Below, piece after piece: positions 49,294 to 58,591 of a stretch of 64,000 nucleotides of DNA. Each line of letters opens with the position of its first letter. The stretch's first letter is position 1. The DNA is from Cytobacillus suaedae. GTDB taxonomy: Bacteria > Bacillota > Bacilli > Bacillales > Bacillaceae_L. Position numbers and translations under genes: made by a program. Where the stretch lies: positions 2,064,001 to 2,128,000 of the forward strand of contig CP063163.1 of the NCBI GenBank assembly GCA_014960805.1. Reading direction: 5' to 3'. Below the pieces are notes generated by a model. It did no database searches. It was not told the origin of the DNA and worked only from the letters and a program-made list of their open reading frames with translations.

Positions 49294-50085
49294 ATGGAAA
49301 AGAAAGAATGGTACTTAGAATATGAAATATCAAAAAATCGCCCAGGTTTATTAGGAGATATTTCCTCATTGTTGGGAATGCTATCCATTAACATAGTTAC
49401 AATTAATGGTGTAGATGATATGCGCAGAGGAATGTTGTTACTTTGTGATAATAATGAGCAAATTGAAAGACTTGAATCAATTTTAAACACGATGGATAAT
49501 ATAACAGTTACAAAGCTCCGTGAGCCTAAACTACGTGATCGATTGGCTGTTAGGCATGGTCGTTATATTCAAAGAGACGCTGATGATAAAAAGACATTCC
49601 GATTTGTAAGGGATGAACTTGGTTTGTTAGTAGACTTTATGGCTGAACTCTTTAAACAAGAAGGCCATAAGTTAATTGGAATTCGGGGGATGCCACGGGT
49701 TGGCAAGACTGAATCAATTGTTGCTTCAAGTGTTTGTGCTAATAAAAGGTGGTTGTTTGTGTCTTCAACTTTATTAAAACAAACAATCAGAAGTCAGCTT
49801 ATTGAGGATGAGTATAGTGACAACAACCTTTTCATTATCGATGGAATTGTATCTACGAAAAGAGCATCTGAAAAGCATTTGCAGTTAGTTCGTGAAATTA
49901 TGAGATTACCTGCTTGTAAAGTTGTTGAGCATCCTGATATCTTTGTTAGAAATACAGAATATACTCTGGATGATTTTGATTATATCATTGAGATAAGAAA
50001 TGACCCCGATGAGGAAATAACCTATGAGGTTGTTGATGAACCACAGATGTTTAATGGGTCGGACTTTTCGACGTTTGATTTTTAA
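49294..50085 (+). CDS. ymfK: YmfK, DUF3388 protein with ACT-like and P-loop-like parts
   Basis: A 263-aa protein of the DUF3388 (YmfK) family with no known function. Residues about 5-75 look like an ACT domain (NRPGLLGDISSLLGMLSINI). Residues 132-140 read GMPRVGKTE, a P-loop-like Gly-x4-Gly-Lys-Thr, and NNLFIIDGIV near 180 resembles a Walker B strand. This suggests a small-molecule-sensing nucleotide-binding protein; that is inference. ATG behind TTGAGGGGGATGTAGCTAG. A 241-base gap upstream is AT-rich; I see no sure promoter. Confidence 0.85.
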   Translation: MEKKEWYLEYEISKNRPGLLGDISSLLGMLSINIVTINGVDDMRRGMLLLCDNNEQIERLESILNTMDNITVTKLREPKLRDRLAVRHGRYIQRDADDKKTFRFVRDELGLLVDFMAELFKQEGHKLIGIRGMPRVGKTESIVASSVCANKRWLFVSSTLLKQTIRSQLIEDEYSDNNLFIIDGIVSTKRASEKHLQLVREIMRLPACKVVEHPDIFVRNTEYTLDDFDYIIEIRNDPDEEITYEVVDEPQMFNGSDFSTFDF

Positions 50086-50101
50086 TTGGTAGGTGTTCGT
50101 A

Positions 50102-51010
50102 TTGACTGATTTAGGATTGAGGCTAAAAGAGGCCAGAGAGGCAAAAAATATTAGTTTAGATGAATTACAATCTTTGACTAAAATTCAGAAAAGATACCTA
50201 AAGGGAATCGAAGAAGGCAATTACTCAGTAATGCCTGGTAAGTTTTACGTTCGTGCTTTTATTAAGCAGTATTGTGAGGCAATTGGATTAGACTCTGATG
50301 AGATTTTTGAGGAATATAAAAAAGATATTCCAGTGTCACATACTGAAGTACTGCCTTCACAGCTATCACGTGTTCGTACGAAAAAACAAATTTCGCCGAA
50401 GGGTTCAAAGGTGTTAGATTTAATACCTATGATTCTCCTTACTGTTTTTATTGTAGGTGGGTTAGTTGCCATTTGGTTTTTTTGGCAAACAAAAGACATT
50501 GCAGACGAACCATTGACAGATAGTACAAATGAGCAAACTGAATTTGAACAACCTGAAGATTCTAAGTTGAACAAGGAAGACGAAACTCCAACTGGTACCG
50601 AAACAAACGAAACTGATGTGGCTACAGATGAGGTTGTTAAAGAAGAGGAAACACCAGTTGAAGAGCCTGAAGCTGTAACAGAGATTGTACTTAAAGAGAA
50701 AAGTGGAATGTCAGGAGTATATGAGCTAAAAGCTACGGATGTGTTTACCTTGGACATCTCTGCAATTCCAAATGGTGAAACTTGGGTTGGTGTTAAAAAC
50801 GCTAAAGGCAAAACGTTTTACTCTGGATTGATGAAAGATGGGGTTGCTCAACAGTTTGACTTCTCAAAAGAAACGGACATACGACTTAATATAGGTCGAA
50901 CTTTAGACACTGTAGTAAAAATAAATGGGCAAGTACTAGAATATCCGTTTGATCCAAATGAGAAGGTTCAGCAACGAATAACAATCTTATTTAGCCCAAC
51001 GGTTCAGTAA
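50102..51010 (+). CDS. rodZ: RodZ-like helix-turn-helix membrane protein (YmfM)
   Basis: A 302-aa RodZ homologue: N-terminal Cro-like HTH (about 3-70; RLKEAREAKNISLDELQSLT), one membrane segment (about 105-127, LIPMILLTVFIVGGLVAIWF), an acidic Thr/Glu-rich extracellular linker (130-205), and a C-terminal DUF4115 domain. RodZ links MreB to the elongation machinery and sets cell shape. Start is the TTG at 50102, six bases after TAGGTG; the GTG at 50093 is part of that ribosome binding site. Nearby pgsA fits the conserved ymfM-pgsA-cinA-recA order. Confidence 0.9.
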   Translation: MTDLGLRLKEAREAKNISLDELQSLTKIQKRYLKGIEEGNYSVMPGKFYVRAFIKQYCEAIGLDSDEIFEEYKKDIPVSHTEVLPSQLSRVRTKKQISPKGSKVLDLIPMILLTVFIVGGLVAIWFFWQTKDIADEPLTDSTNEQTEFEQPEDSKLNKEDETPTGTETNETDVATDEVVKEEETPVEEPEAVTEIVLKEKSGMSGVYELKATDVFTLDISAIPNGETWVGVKNAKGKTFYSGLMKDGVAQQFDFSKETDIRLNIGRTLDTVVKINGQVLEYPFDPNEKVQQRITILFSPTVQ

Positions 51011-51014
51011 TTCG

Positions 51015-51042
51015 AAGTCATCATAATGATGGCTTTTTTTTT
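51015..51042 (+). terminator. rodZ terminator
   Basis: An 8-bp stem AGTCATCA/TGATGGCT with TAA loop, followed by nine T. Confidence 0.85.
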
Positions 51043-51141
51043 CGTATAAGTGTATCATCACTATTGTAAATAGTTTATAGTAATACTTAAATGACTTTTC
51101 TAGGTCTACCTTATCTAATTAGTTTCTTGGAGGTTTCAAAA

Positions 51142-51720
51142 GTGAATATACCTAATAAAATTACAGTCGCAAGGATTTTGTTAATTCCCTTATTTTTGTT
51201 TATCATGCTAGCACCATTAAATCTAGGAGATTTAGTCATCGGTACGATGGTACTACCAGTCTCCCATTTAATTGGCGCCGTGCTATTTATAGTGGCAGCA
51301 TCTACTGATTGGGTTGATGGTTATTATGCAAGAAAATATAATTTAGTCACAAACCTGGGGAAATTTTTAGACCCCTTAGCTGATAAATTATTAGTCTCCG
51401 CTGCCTTAGTAACACTAGTACAATTTGATTTGGCTCCTGCTTGGATGGTTGTAGTAATAATAAGTAGAGAATTTGCTGTTACAGGTTTACGTCTGCTTCT
51501 AGCTGAAGGTGGGGAAGTGTCAGCAGCAAAAATGTTAGGGAAAATTAAGATGTGGGCACAAGTAGTTGCTATTTCAGCCTTACTACTACACAACTTCCCT
51601 TTTGAATTTATTGGTATTCCGTTTGATATGATTTCTTTATGGGTAGCAGTTATCTTTACTGTGATTTCAGGTTGGGACTATTTTGCGAAAAACAAGCAAG
51701 TTTTCTCACAATCAAAATAG
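51142..51720 (+). CDS. pgsA: Phosphatidylglycerophosphate synthase
   Basis: PgsA joins CDP-diacylglycerol and glycerol 3-phosphate, the committed step to phosphatidylglycerol. The 192-aa membrane protein has the CDP-alcohol phosphotransferase signature DGYYARKYNLVTNLGKFLDP, continuing LAD. Start is the GTG at 51142 behind TTGGAGGTTTCAAAA; the upstream frame from 51091 precedes that site. It uses the product of CdsA encoded earlier in the window. Confidence 0.96.
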   Translation: MNIPNKITVARILLIPLFLFIMLAPLNLGDLVIGTMVLPVSHLIGAVLFIVAASTDWVDGYYARKYNLVTNLGKFLDPLADKLLVSAALVTLVQFDLAPAWMVVVIISREFAVTGLRLLLAEGGEVSAAKMLGKIKMWAQVVAISALLLHNFPFEFIGIPFDMISLWVAVIFTVISGWDYFAKNKQVFSQSK

Positions 51721-51769
51721 ACAGTAATCAAGGCTTATAAACACTTTTAAAATAAAGCAGGTGGATAAA

Positions 51770-53011
51770 ATGAATGCAGAGATTATTGCTGTGGGTTCAG
51801 AATTACTTTTAGGTCAAATTGTAAACAGCAATGCACAGTTCCTATCAAAGCAATTGGCTGAAATGGGGATAAATGTCTATTATCATACTGTGGTGGGAGA
51901 TAATCCAAAGCGATTAAAGGATGCAATTTTAACTGCTAAACAACGATCAAACCTTCTTATTTTTACAGGAGGTCTTGGGCCAACAAAGGATGATCTGACG
52001 AAGGAAACGATTGCGGAAGTGGTTAATAAACCTCTTGTAATGGACGAGGATGCTCTAAATAGCATAGAGGAGTATTTCCGTAAAACAATGAGAACAATGA
52101 CAGAAAATAATAAGAAACAAGCCTTAGTACTTGAGGGATCAACCGTACTAAAGAATGATTTTGGTATGGCGCCAGGAATGGCTATTGAAGCGGAAGGTTA
52201 TACGTACATGCTTTTACCTGGTCCTCCAAAAGAGATGAATCCAATGTTTATGACTTATGGCATTGAATACCTCTTAAAGCAGTTTGGTACATTAGAAAAA
52301 ATTGAATCAAGGGTTCTGCGTTTTTTCGGAATTGGTGAATCTCAACTTGAAACTGAGATAGAAGATCTTATTGATAAACAAAGTAACCCTACTATAGCTC
52401 CACTTGCTTCAGATGGTGAAGTTACTTTACGATTAACAGCAAAGCACCAATCAACAAAAATTGCTTGTGAATTATTAGATAACGTTGAAAAAGAAATTCT
52501 ATCAAGGGTTGGCCAATATTTATATGGCTATGATACCGATTCTTTATTTGGTCAAGTGTTAAAAAAGCTTAAAACTTTGCAATATACAATAGCGAGTGCT
52601 GAAAGCTTAACAGGTGGATTATTCCAAGAACAAATAACAAGTATAAGTGGAGCTTCTTCAGTTGTTCAGGGAGGCGTTGTTTGTTATTCGAATGAGGTAA
52701 AAGAAAAAATTCTTCATGTAAAACCACAAACACTTAAACAATCTGGTGCTGTAAGTGAAGAGTGTGCTATAGAGCTGGCCGAGAATGTCAGGTCCTTATT
52801 TAATACAGATATAGGAATAAGCTTTACTGGTGTAGCCGGCCCGAACGAATTGGAAGGGCAACCAGTAGGCACTGTATACATTGGAATATCTTTGAAAAGC
52901 GGGAAAACCACCGTATATAAACATGTGTTTGCAGGTTCTCGTCAAGGAATCAGACAGCGCTCTGTTAAATATGGTTGTTTCTATATACTTAATACACTTT
53001 CAAACAGTTGA
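51770..53011 (+). CDS. cinA: CinA, competence/damage-inducible protein
   Basis: A 413-aa two-domain protein: N-terminal MoaB/MogA-like domain ([20 protein letters not shown], then [15 protein letters not shown]) and C-terminal CinA amidohydrolase domain ([20 protein letters not shown]), known as nicotinamide mononucleotide deamidase in other bacteria. In several Gram-positives cinA is co-transcribed with recA. ATG at 51770 behind AGGTGGATAAA. The stop codon lies inside the stem of a terminator, so recA is mostly transcribed from its own promoter. Confidence 0.95.
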   Translation: MNAEIIAVGSELLLGQIVNSNAQFLSKQLAEMGINVYYHTVVGDNPKRLKDAILTAKQRSNLLIFTGGLGPTKDDLTKETIAEVVNKPLVMDEDALNSIEEYFRKTMRTMTENNKKQALVLEGSTVLKNDFGMAPGMAIEAEGYTYMLLPGPPKEMNPMFMTYGIEYLLKQFGTLEKIESRVLRFFGIGESQLETEIEDLIDKQSNPTIAPLASDGEVTLRLTAKHQSTKIACELLDNVEKEILSRVGQYLYGYDTDSLFGQVLKKLKTLQYTIASAESLTGGLFQEQITSISGASSVVQGGVVCYSNEVKEKILHVKPQTLKQSGAVSEECAIELAENVRSLFNTDIGISFTGVAGPNELEGQPVGTVYIGISLKSGKTTVYKHVFAGSRQGIRQRSVKYGCFYILNTLSNS

Positions 53012-53032
53012 ATTTTTTTTCAACTGTTTTAT
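53002..53032 (+). terminator. cinA terminator overlapping the stop codon
   Basis: Perfect 11-bp stem AAACAGTTGAA/TTCAACTGTTT closed by a six-T loop; a short T-run follows. The cinA TGA (53009-53011) is in the stem, so the end of the gene encodes the hairpin. Confidence 0.72.
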
Positions 53033-53133
53033 CTTTTGTATTTTTAAATTTTAGAGGTGCAGTCCTTAGTGAAAAATGAATTTTGTGAAGGGGAAAAATG
53101 GATTTTACACCAACAAATATCATTGAAAATAAT

Positions 53134-53147
53134 CGAATGAATGTTCG
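53134..53147 (+). promoter_or_regulatory. LexA (DinR) box of recA
   Basis: CGAATGAATGTTCG matches the Bacillus SOS box CGAAC-N4-GTTCG with one mismatch (T for C at the fifth base). It lies 10 bases upstream of the recA -35 element. Confidence 0.8.
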
Positions 53148-53156
53148 ATTTTTTAC

Positions 53157-53185
53157 TTGGCAAATAAGAAAAAACACGGTATAGT
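53157..53185 (+). promoter_or_regulatory. recA promoter
   Basis: TTGGCA (53157-53162), a 17-base spacer and TATAGT (53180-53185), close to the sigma-A consensus, 35 bases upstream of the start codon. Confidence 0.85.
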
Positions 53186-53219
53186 ATAAATAGGGTTTTT
53201 AATAGAGGAGGAATATTAG

Positions 53220-54257
53220 GTGAGTGATCGTCAAGCTGCATTAGATATGGCACTAAAACAAATAGAGAAACAATTTGGTAAAGGTTCTATCATGAAATTA
53301 GGGGAACAAACAGATCGTAAAATCTCTACTTCTCCAAGTGGTTCATTGGCACTGGATGTTGCATTAGGTGTAGGTGGATATCCAAGAGGTAGAATTGTTG
53401 AAATATATGGACCTGAAAGTTCAGGTAAAACAACTGTTGCTCTTCACGCAATTGCTGAAGTTCAACTAAATGGAGGACAAGCTGCATTTATCGATGCTGA
53501 GCATGCTCTTGATCCTGATTACGCTCAAAAGCTAGGGGTAAACATAGATGAATTGTTATTATCACAACCTGATACTGGTGAACAAGCATTAGAAATTGCT
53601 GAAGCACTTGTACGAAGTGGTGCAATTGATATTCTTGTTATTGACTCAGTAGCTGCATTAGTACCTAAAGCAGAAATTGAAGGGGAAATGGGAGATTCAC
53701 ACGTAGGGCTACAGGCACGTTTAATGTCTCAAGCTCTTAGAAAACTTTCTGGTGCTATTAATAAATCGAAAACAATTGCTATCTTCATTAACCAGATTCG
53801 TGAAAAAGTTGGTGTGATGTTTGGTAATCCAGAAACTACACCTGGTGGTAGAGCATTAAAATTCTATTCATCTGTTCGTTTAGAAGTTCGTCGTGCTGAG
53901 CAGTTAAAGCAAGGAAACGATCTTGTAGGTAACAAAACGAAAATAAAAGTTGTGAAAAATAAAGTAGCTCCACCATTTAGAACGGCTGAAGTCGACATCA
54001 TGTACGGCGAAGGTATTTCTAGAGAAGGTGAAATCATTGATATTGGTTCTGAGCTTGATATCGTTCAAAAGAGTGGTTCATGGTACTCTTATAATGAAGA
54101 GCGTCTAGGTCAAGGTCGTGAGAATGCAAAGGTATTCTTAAAAGAAAACCTTGCCTTACGCAAAGAAATACAAGAAAAAATTCGAGCTCATTATGGATTA
54201 GACAAAGATATAGCAATTCCTGATGCATCTCAAGAGGAATTAGATTTCTTAGAGTAG
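53220..54257 (+). CDS. recA: Recombinase RecA
   Basis: RecA forms filaments on single-stranded DNA, exchanges strands and stimulates LexA self-cleavage. The 345-aa protein has Walker [10 protein letters not shown] (64-72), Walker [13 protein letters not shown], and the loop segment [20 protein letters not shown] start behind AGAGGAGGAATATTAG. SOS control is indicated by the LexA box. It is followed by its own terminator and rny; the B. subtilis pbpX gene I recall between recA and rny is absent. Confidence 0.98.
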   Translation: MSDRQAALDMALKQIEKQFGKGSIMKLGEQTDRKISTSPSGSLALDVALGVGGYPRGRIVEIYGPESSGKTTVALHAIAEVQLNGGQAAFIDAEHALDPDYAQKLGVNIDELLLSQPDTGEQALEIAEALVRSGAIDILVIDSVAALVPKAEIEGEMGDSHVGLQARLMSQALRKLSGAINKSKTIAIFINQIREKVGVMFGNPETTPGGRALKFYSSVRLEVRRAEQLKQGNDLVGNKTKIKVVKNKVAPPFRTAEVDIMYGEGISREGEIIDIGSELDIVQKSGSWYSYNEERLGQGRENAKVFLKENLALRKEIQEKIRAHYGLDKDIAIPDASQEELDFLE

Positions 54258-54273
54258 AATAAGATAGTTTGAA

Positions 54274-54300
54274 AAAGGGGCATTTTGTGCCTCTTTTTTA
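54274..54300 (+). terminator. recA terminator
   Basis: Stem AAAGGGGCA/TGCCTCTTT (with a G-U pair) and a short loop ending in TTTTTTA. Confidence 0.82.
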
Positions 54301-54372
54301 TATAAAAAATCAAATACAATGAAAAAATAGTCGGAATTTCCATATTCATGTAAAGAATTAAGTGGACAGGTC

Positions 54373-54401
54373 TTGACAATAAATTTTCTCACATTTAAAA
54401 T
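54373..54401 (+). promoter_or_regulatory. rny promoter
   Basis: TTGACA (54373-54378), perfect -35, a 17-base spacer, then TAAAAT (54396-54401). The leader before rny would be about 145 bases; no clear structure is seen in it. Confidence 0.75.
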
Positions 54402-54553
54402 TAGTGTGTATATCTTTTTAATTTTAGACTTTGTTAGAATTGAAACTGTTTTATGATGACTTTTTTGCTGTATATTGAAACTAATGTAACAATGTACATG
54501 CCGACATTTTGATCTAGCAAGAAAAAAAGTTCATAGCAAGAGGAGGTGAAACG

Positions 54554-56116
54554 ATGGATCCACTACAAATAATCATCTCCGCTTTGCTTGGCCTAATCGT
54601 CGGTGCAGTTGTTGGCTTTTTTGTTCGTAAATCCATAGCAGAAACGAAAATTGCTGGTGCTAGAAGTGTAGCTGAGCAAATCGTAGAAGATGGAAAACGT
54701 GAAGCAGATTCCTTAAAAAAGGAAGCGCTATTAGAAGCGAAGGATGAAATTCACAAACTTCGTACTGAAGCAGAACGAGATATTCGTGATCGAAGAAGCG
54801 AACTGCAAAAACAAGAAAATCGTTTAATGCAAAAAGAAGAGAATCTTGATCGTAAGAATGAATCCTTGGATAAACGTGATTTAATGTTAGAAAAGAAAGA
54901 GGATTCTCTAAACGGAAGACAACAGCAAATTGAAGAGATGGAAAGCAAAGTTGAAGAGATGGTTCGTAAACAGCAAACAGAACTAGAACGCATTTCGGGC
55001 TTAACACGTGATGAAGCTAAACAAATCATCCTTGAACGTGTCGAAAATGAACTGTCTCATGATGTAGCCTATATGGTGAAGGAATCTGAAAATCGTGCTA
55101 AGGAAGAAGCAGATAAACGAGCTAAAGAAATCCTATCACTAGCCATTCAACGATGTGCGGCTGATCATGTAGCAGAGACCACCGTTTCAGTTGTAAACCT
55201 ACCTAATGATGAGATGAAAGGTCGAATTATTGGTAGGGAAGGAAGAAACATTAGAACCCTTGAGACATTAACAGGTATCGATTTGATTATTGACGATACG
55301 CCAGAGGCAGTAATTCTTTCCGGCTTTGATCCAATTCGACGTGAAACAGCAAGAATTGCTCTTGATAAACTTGTTCAAGATGGACGAATTCACCCAGCTC
55401 GTATCGAAGAGATGGTTGAGAAGGCTAGGAGAGAAGTTGATGAGTATATCCGTGAAATGGGTGAACAAACAACGTTTGAAGTTGGTGTCCATGGATTACA
55501 TCCTGACCTAATTAAGATTCTAGGTAGATTGAAATTTAGAACGAGTTATGGTCAAAATGTGTTAAAACATTCAATGGAAGTAGCTTACTTATCAGGATTA
55601 ATGGCTGCTGAGCTAGGTGAGGATGAAACATTGGCTCGTCGCGCTGGTTTATTACACGATATTGGAAAAGCGATTGACCACGAGGTAGAAGGAAGTCATG
55701 TTGAAATCGGTGTAGAGCTAGCGACTAAGTACAAAGAACACCCAGTCGTTATTAATAGCATCGCTGCTCACCATGGTGATACGGAACCTACGTCAATTAT
55801 TGCAGTATTAGTGGCTGCTGCAGATGCATTGTCTGCTGCAAGACCAGGAGCTAGAAGTGAAACTCTTGAAAACTATATTCGAAGACTTGAGAAACTTGAA
55901 GAGATTTCAGAGTCTTACGAAGGTGTTGAAAAATCCTTTGCAATTCAAGCGGGAAGAGAGGTTCGTATCATGGTTAAACCTGATACAATTGATGACCTTG
56001 AGGCACACCGTTTAGCAAGGGATATCCGTAAGCGTATTGAAGAAGAACTGGATTATCCAGGACATATTAAAGTTACTGTTATACGTGAAACGAGAGCAGT
56101 TGAATATGCAAAATAA
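54554..56116 (+). CDS. rny: Ribonuclease Y
   Basis: Membrane-bound endoribonuclease that starts mRNA decay in Bacillus. The 520-aa protein has one N-terminal membrane helix (about 4-24), a long charged coiled coil (30-190), a KH domain (about 205-270; [16 protein letters not shown]) and an HD domain with the catalytic pair in [16 protein letters not shown] behind AAGAGGAGGTGAAACG. Partner enzymes such as Pnp are also encoded in this window. Length equals that of B. subtilis RNase Y. Confidence 0.97.
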   Translation: MDPLQIIISALLGLIVGAVVGFFVRKSIAETKIAGARSVAEQIVEDGKREADSLKKEALLEAKDEIHKLRTEAERDIRDRRSELQKQENRLMQKEENLDRKNESLDKRDLMLEKKEDSLNGRQQQIEEMESKVEEMVRKQQTELERISGLTRDEAKQIILERVENELSHDVAYMVKESENRAKEEADKRAKEILSLAIQRCAADHVAETTVSVVNLPNDEMKGRIIGREGRNIRTLETLTGIDLIIDDTPEAVILSGFDPIRRETARIALDKLVQDGRIHPARIEEMVEKARREVDEYIREMGEQTTFEVGVHGLHPDLIKILGRLKFRTSYGQNVLKHSMEVAYLSGLMAAELGEDETLARRAGLLHDIGKAIDHEVEGSHVEIGVELATKYKEHPVVINSIAAHHGDTEPTSIIAVLVAAADALSAARPGARSETLENYIRRLEKLEEISESYEGVEKSFAIQAGREVRIMVKPDTIDDLEAHRLARDIRKRIEEELDYPGHIKVTVIRETRAVEYAK

Positions 56117-56147
56117 AGCGGTCATTTTGACCGCTTTATTTTTTTTG
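56112..56147 (+). terminator. rny terminator
   Basis: Perfect stem AATAAAGCGGTCA/TGACCGCTTTATT with a TTT loop, then TTTTTT. The rny TAA (56114-56116) lies inside the stem. Confidence 0.88.
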
Positions 56148-56229
56148 CTTTTTATATTTATTTGCCCAATCTCGTTTTTTGTGACAAACTAAGATATAAA
56201 ATGATTGAAAGATAATGAAGGTGTGAATA

Positions 56230-57024
56230 ATGAATATTTTATTTATTGGTGATGTGGTAGGTTCCCCTGGAAGAGACATGGTATCTGAGTACCTGCCAAA
56301 ATTAAGAGCAAAATATAGACCAACTCTTACTATCGTGAATGGTGAGAATGCGGCTAATGGTAAAGGGATAACAGAAAAAATATATCGTAGTTTTCTTGAA
56401 TCAGGCGCACAGGTTGTAACTCTAGGAAATCATACATGGGACAATAAAGAGATTTTTGAGTTTATAGACTCCGCTAAGAAACTAATACGCCCAGCAAACT
56501 TTCCAGATGAAACTCCTGGGACAGGAATTGTTTATATCAATTGCAATGGTCAAGAGGTTGCCGTTATTAATTTACAAGGAAGAACATTTCTTCAACCAAT
56601 AGACTGTCCTTTTAAAAAAGTGGATGAGTTGATAGAAGAAGCCAGGAAACGAACTTCATTTATCTTTGTCGATTTTCATGCAGAAGCAACAAGTGAGAAG
56701 CAAGCAATGGGATGGTATTTAGATGGTCGGGTTTCAGCAGTTGTAGGCACGCATACACATGTGCAAACAGCTGATAACCGTATATTACCTATGGGGACAG
56801 CCTATATAACAGATGTGGGAATGACTGGCCCATATGACGGGATTCTAGGCGTAGAACGTGAAGCAGTATTGAAAAGATTTATAACTACTTTGCCAGTTCG
56901 TTTCGAGGTGACTGGAGGCCGTACTCAACTTAATGGTGTTATAGTGGAATTAGATAAGACCACCGGACAAGCGAAAAAGATTGAACGTATTTTAATTAAT
57001 GAAGATCATCCATTTTTTGATTAA
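56230..57024 (+). CDS. ymdB: YmdB metallophosphoesterase
   Basis: A 264-aa phosphoesterase of the YmdB family (cyclic-nucleotide/2'-3' cyclic phosphodiesterase). Metal motifs are visible: FIGDVVGSPGRDM near the N-terminus, NGENAANGKG, TLGNHTWDN, and VVGTHTHVQTADNRI. In B. subtilis YmdB affects biofilm gene expression and motility switching. ATG behind GAAGGTGTGAATA; it follows rny as in B. subtilis and precedes spoVS. Confidence 0.94.
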   Translation: MNILFIGDVVGSPGRDMVSEYLPKLRAKYRPTLTIVNGENAANGKGITEKIYRSFLESGAQVVTLGNHTWDNKEIFEFIDSAKKLIRPANFPDETPGTGIVYINCNGQEVAVINLQGRTFLQPIDCPFKKVDELIEEARKRTSFIFVDFHAEATSEKQAMGWYLDGRVSAVVGTHTHVQTADNRILPMGTAYITDVGMTGPYDGILGVEREAVLKRFITTLPVRFEVTGGRTQLNGVIVELDKTTGQAKKIERILINEDHPFFD

Positions 57025-57067
57025 CGTTTGTAGATGTTTGAATTTTTAGACAAAAGATTTCGAACAA

Positions 57068-57096
57068 GCAGGAATACCGTGAACTCCTCGTGAATA
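57068..57096 (+). promoter_or_regulatory. Probable sigma-H promoter of spoVS
   Basis: GCAGGAATA (57068-57076) matches the -35 RnAGGAWWW; 12 bases later CGTGAATAT (57089-57097) contains the -10 GAAT core. The only weak point is C in place of the purine at the first -10 position. spoVS is sigma-H controlled in B. subtilis. Confidence 0.68.
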
Positions 57097-57177
57097 TAGT
57101 ATCAGTGGAATCATTATTTACTGACTGTTCTAATGAACACTCATGATACATTGTAGAGAACAAGGAGGAAACGTGGA

Positions 57178-57438
57178 ATGGAAATATTAAAAGTTTCAGC
57201 AAAATCTAATCCTAACTCTGTAGCTGGTGCACTTGCTGGTGTGTTACGTGAAAGGGGAGCGGCAGAAATTCAAGCAATTGGGGCTGGTGCCTTAAATCAA
57301 GCAGTAAAGGCAGTTGCGATTGCAAGAGGCTTTGTTGCACCAAGTGGCGTAGACCTTATTTGCATTCCTGCTTTTACAGATATTATTATTGATGGTGAAG
57401 AGCGAACGGCTATCAAGTTAATTGTTGAGCCGCGTTAA
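57178..57438 (+). CDS. spoVS: Stage V sporulation protein S
   Basis: An 86-aa protein of Alba-like fold, nearly invariant among spore formers (MEILKVSAKSNPNSVAGALA, then IQAIGAGALNQAVKAVAIAR). In B. subtilis loss of SpoVS affects septation and coat assembly late in sporulation. ATG behind AAGGAGGAAACGTGGA. A sigma-H-like promoter lies about 85 bases upstream, consistent with early stationary-phase expression. A terminator follows. Confidence 0.97.
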   Translation: MEILKVSAKSNPNSVAGALAGVLRERGAAEIQAIGAGALNQAVKAVAIARGFVAPSGVDLICIPAFTDIIIDGEERTAIKLIVEPR

Positions 57439-57495
57439 AAATAAGTTCCACCATAAAAGTCTAAAAAGCCTAAGGAAAAGCTACAATGTCATAAT

Positions 57496-57530
57496 ACCTG
57501 TTTGCAGATAATGGCAAACAGGTGTTTTTA
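57496..57530 (+). terminator. spoVS terminator
   Basis: Perfect 10-bp stem ACCTGTTTGC/GCAAACAGGT with an eight-base loop, followed by GTTTTT. Confidence 0.85.
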
Positions 57531-57558
57531 TGTCCTATTTTTAGAGGGAGGAAATAAG

Positions 57559-58482
57559 TTGAAAATCTTTGATGCACATAGCGATGTTTTATATAAAATG
57601 TGGTTAGATCCATCAATATCCTTTGTGAGTTCGGATAATTTACATATCACATTTGAAAAACTTAATAATACAAACAGTAAGGTGCAATGTTTTGCAATAT
57701 ATATACCTGAAACGGTAAAACAAGAGCAAAGGTTCGATGTGGCTCTTGAGATGATTCAAATCTTTTATACTAAGGTATTACCAAGTTCTCCAAAATTAAA
57801 ATTAGTAAGAAATAGATCGGACATTGAAGCTTTATCTGATGATGAAATTGGTGCGATGCTTACTTTAGAGGGCTGTGACGCTATCGGTTCAAATATTGTA
57901 AAGCTTCAGACTTTATTCCGTTTGGGAGTTGCTTCAGTTGGGTTAACCTGGAATTATGCGAATGCAGTGGCTGATGGGATACTTGAAGAGCGAGGTGCTG
58001 GGCTCTCTAGCTTTGGGCGTGAGGTAGTTCATGAGAATAATAAGCATTTTATAATGACAGACGTATCTCACATTTCAATAAAGGGGTTTTGGGATGTAAT
58101 AGAGCATGCAGATTATCCAATTGCCTCACATTCGAACGCATTTGCACTATGTCAAAACCCTAGAAATTTAGATGATGAACAAATTAGAAGTTTGATTTCT
58201 GTAGACGGAATGATAGGTGTAACCTTTGTACCTCAATTTTTATCAGACAAAGGTTCGGCAACGATATCTGATGTATTGAAGCATGTTGATCATATTTGTG
58301 GTCTTGGTGGTGAGTATAACCTTGGATTCGGATCTGATTTTGATGGCATAACACAAACGGTAATAGGGTTAGAAAACTACAATGGATACGAAAGTCTGGT
58401 CAATGCTTTACTCAATAATTATAAAGAAAGCCAAGTAAAAAGATTTCTTTATGAAAACTATCTGAACCATCTTCCCATATAG
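57559..58482 (+). CDS. Membrane dipeptidase (M19, renal dipeptidase family)
   Basis: Zinc dipeptidase of 307 aa with the M19 metal motifs: DAHSDVLYKMW near the N-terminus (His-x-Asp), LEGCDAIG (Glu), DVSHISIKGFWD (His) and ASHSNAFALC (His), followed by GFGSDFDGI (Asp). It is expected to cut dipeptides, including those with a D-residue, and may recycle wall peptides. Start is the TTG at 57559 behind GAGGGAGGAAATAAG; an upstream frame from 57502 overlaps the spoVS terminator. No signal peptide is visible, so it is likely cytosolic. Confidence 0.9.
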   Translation: MKIFDAHSDVLYKMWLDPSISFVSSDNLHITFEKLNNTNSKVQCFAIYIPETVKQEQRFDVALEMIQIFYTKVLPSSPKLKLVRNRSDIEALSDDEIGAMLTLEGCDAIGSNIVKLQTLFRLGVASVGLTWNYANAVADGILEERGAGLSSFGREVVHENNKHFIMTDVSHISIKGFWDVIEHADYPIASHSNAFALCQNPRNLDDEQIRSLISVDGMIGVTFVPQFLSDKGSATISDVLKHVDHICGLGGEYNLGFGSDFDGITQTVIGLENYNGYESLVNALLNNYKESQVKRFLYENYLNHLPI

Positions 58483-58548
58483 AAGTCGTTAGTTTATTAA
58501 AATTACAAAAAAATATTCTCTTTTTCGTCATAATTTGACTTCAAAGGG

Positions 58549-58577
58549 TTGCAATTTTTGCTTTATAGGTCTAGAAT
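58549..58577 (+). promoter_or_regulatory. korAB promoter
   Basis: TTGCAA (58549-58554), a 17-base spacer and TAGAAT (58572-58577). About 213 bases before korA. The whole 308-base gap 58483-58790 is AT-rich and holds this promoter, a cre-like site and a weaker extended -10 (TGCTACACT, 58729-58737). Confidence 0.6.
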
Positions 58578-58591
58578 TGAAAGCGTTTAGT
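58577..58591 (+). promoter_or_regulatory. cre-like CcpA site at the korAB promoter
   Basis: TTGAAAGCGTTTAGT matches the cre consensus WTGNAANCGNWNNCW at every position but the penultimate C. It begins at the last base of the -10 box, covering the expected start site, a position used for CcpA repression. Confidence 0.55.

Noticed and set aside
50245-50811. 188-codon minus-strand Ser/Val/Thr-rich frame inside rodZ
   Set aside because: The composition is the expected antisense of the acidic Glu/Thr linker of rodZ; no start signals.
53069-53140. 23-codon reading frame (GTG start) with a GAGGTG-like site in the cinA-recA gap
   Set aside because: It overlaps the LexA box region, has no recognisable composition or conservation cue, and is short enough to occur by chance.
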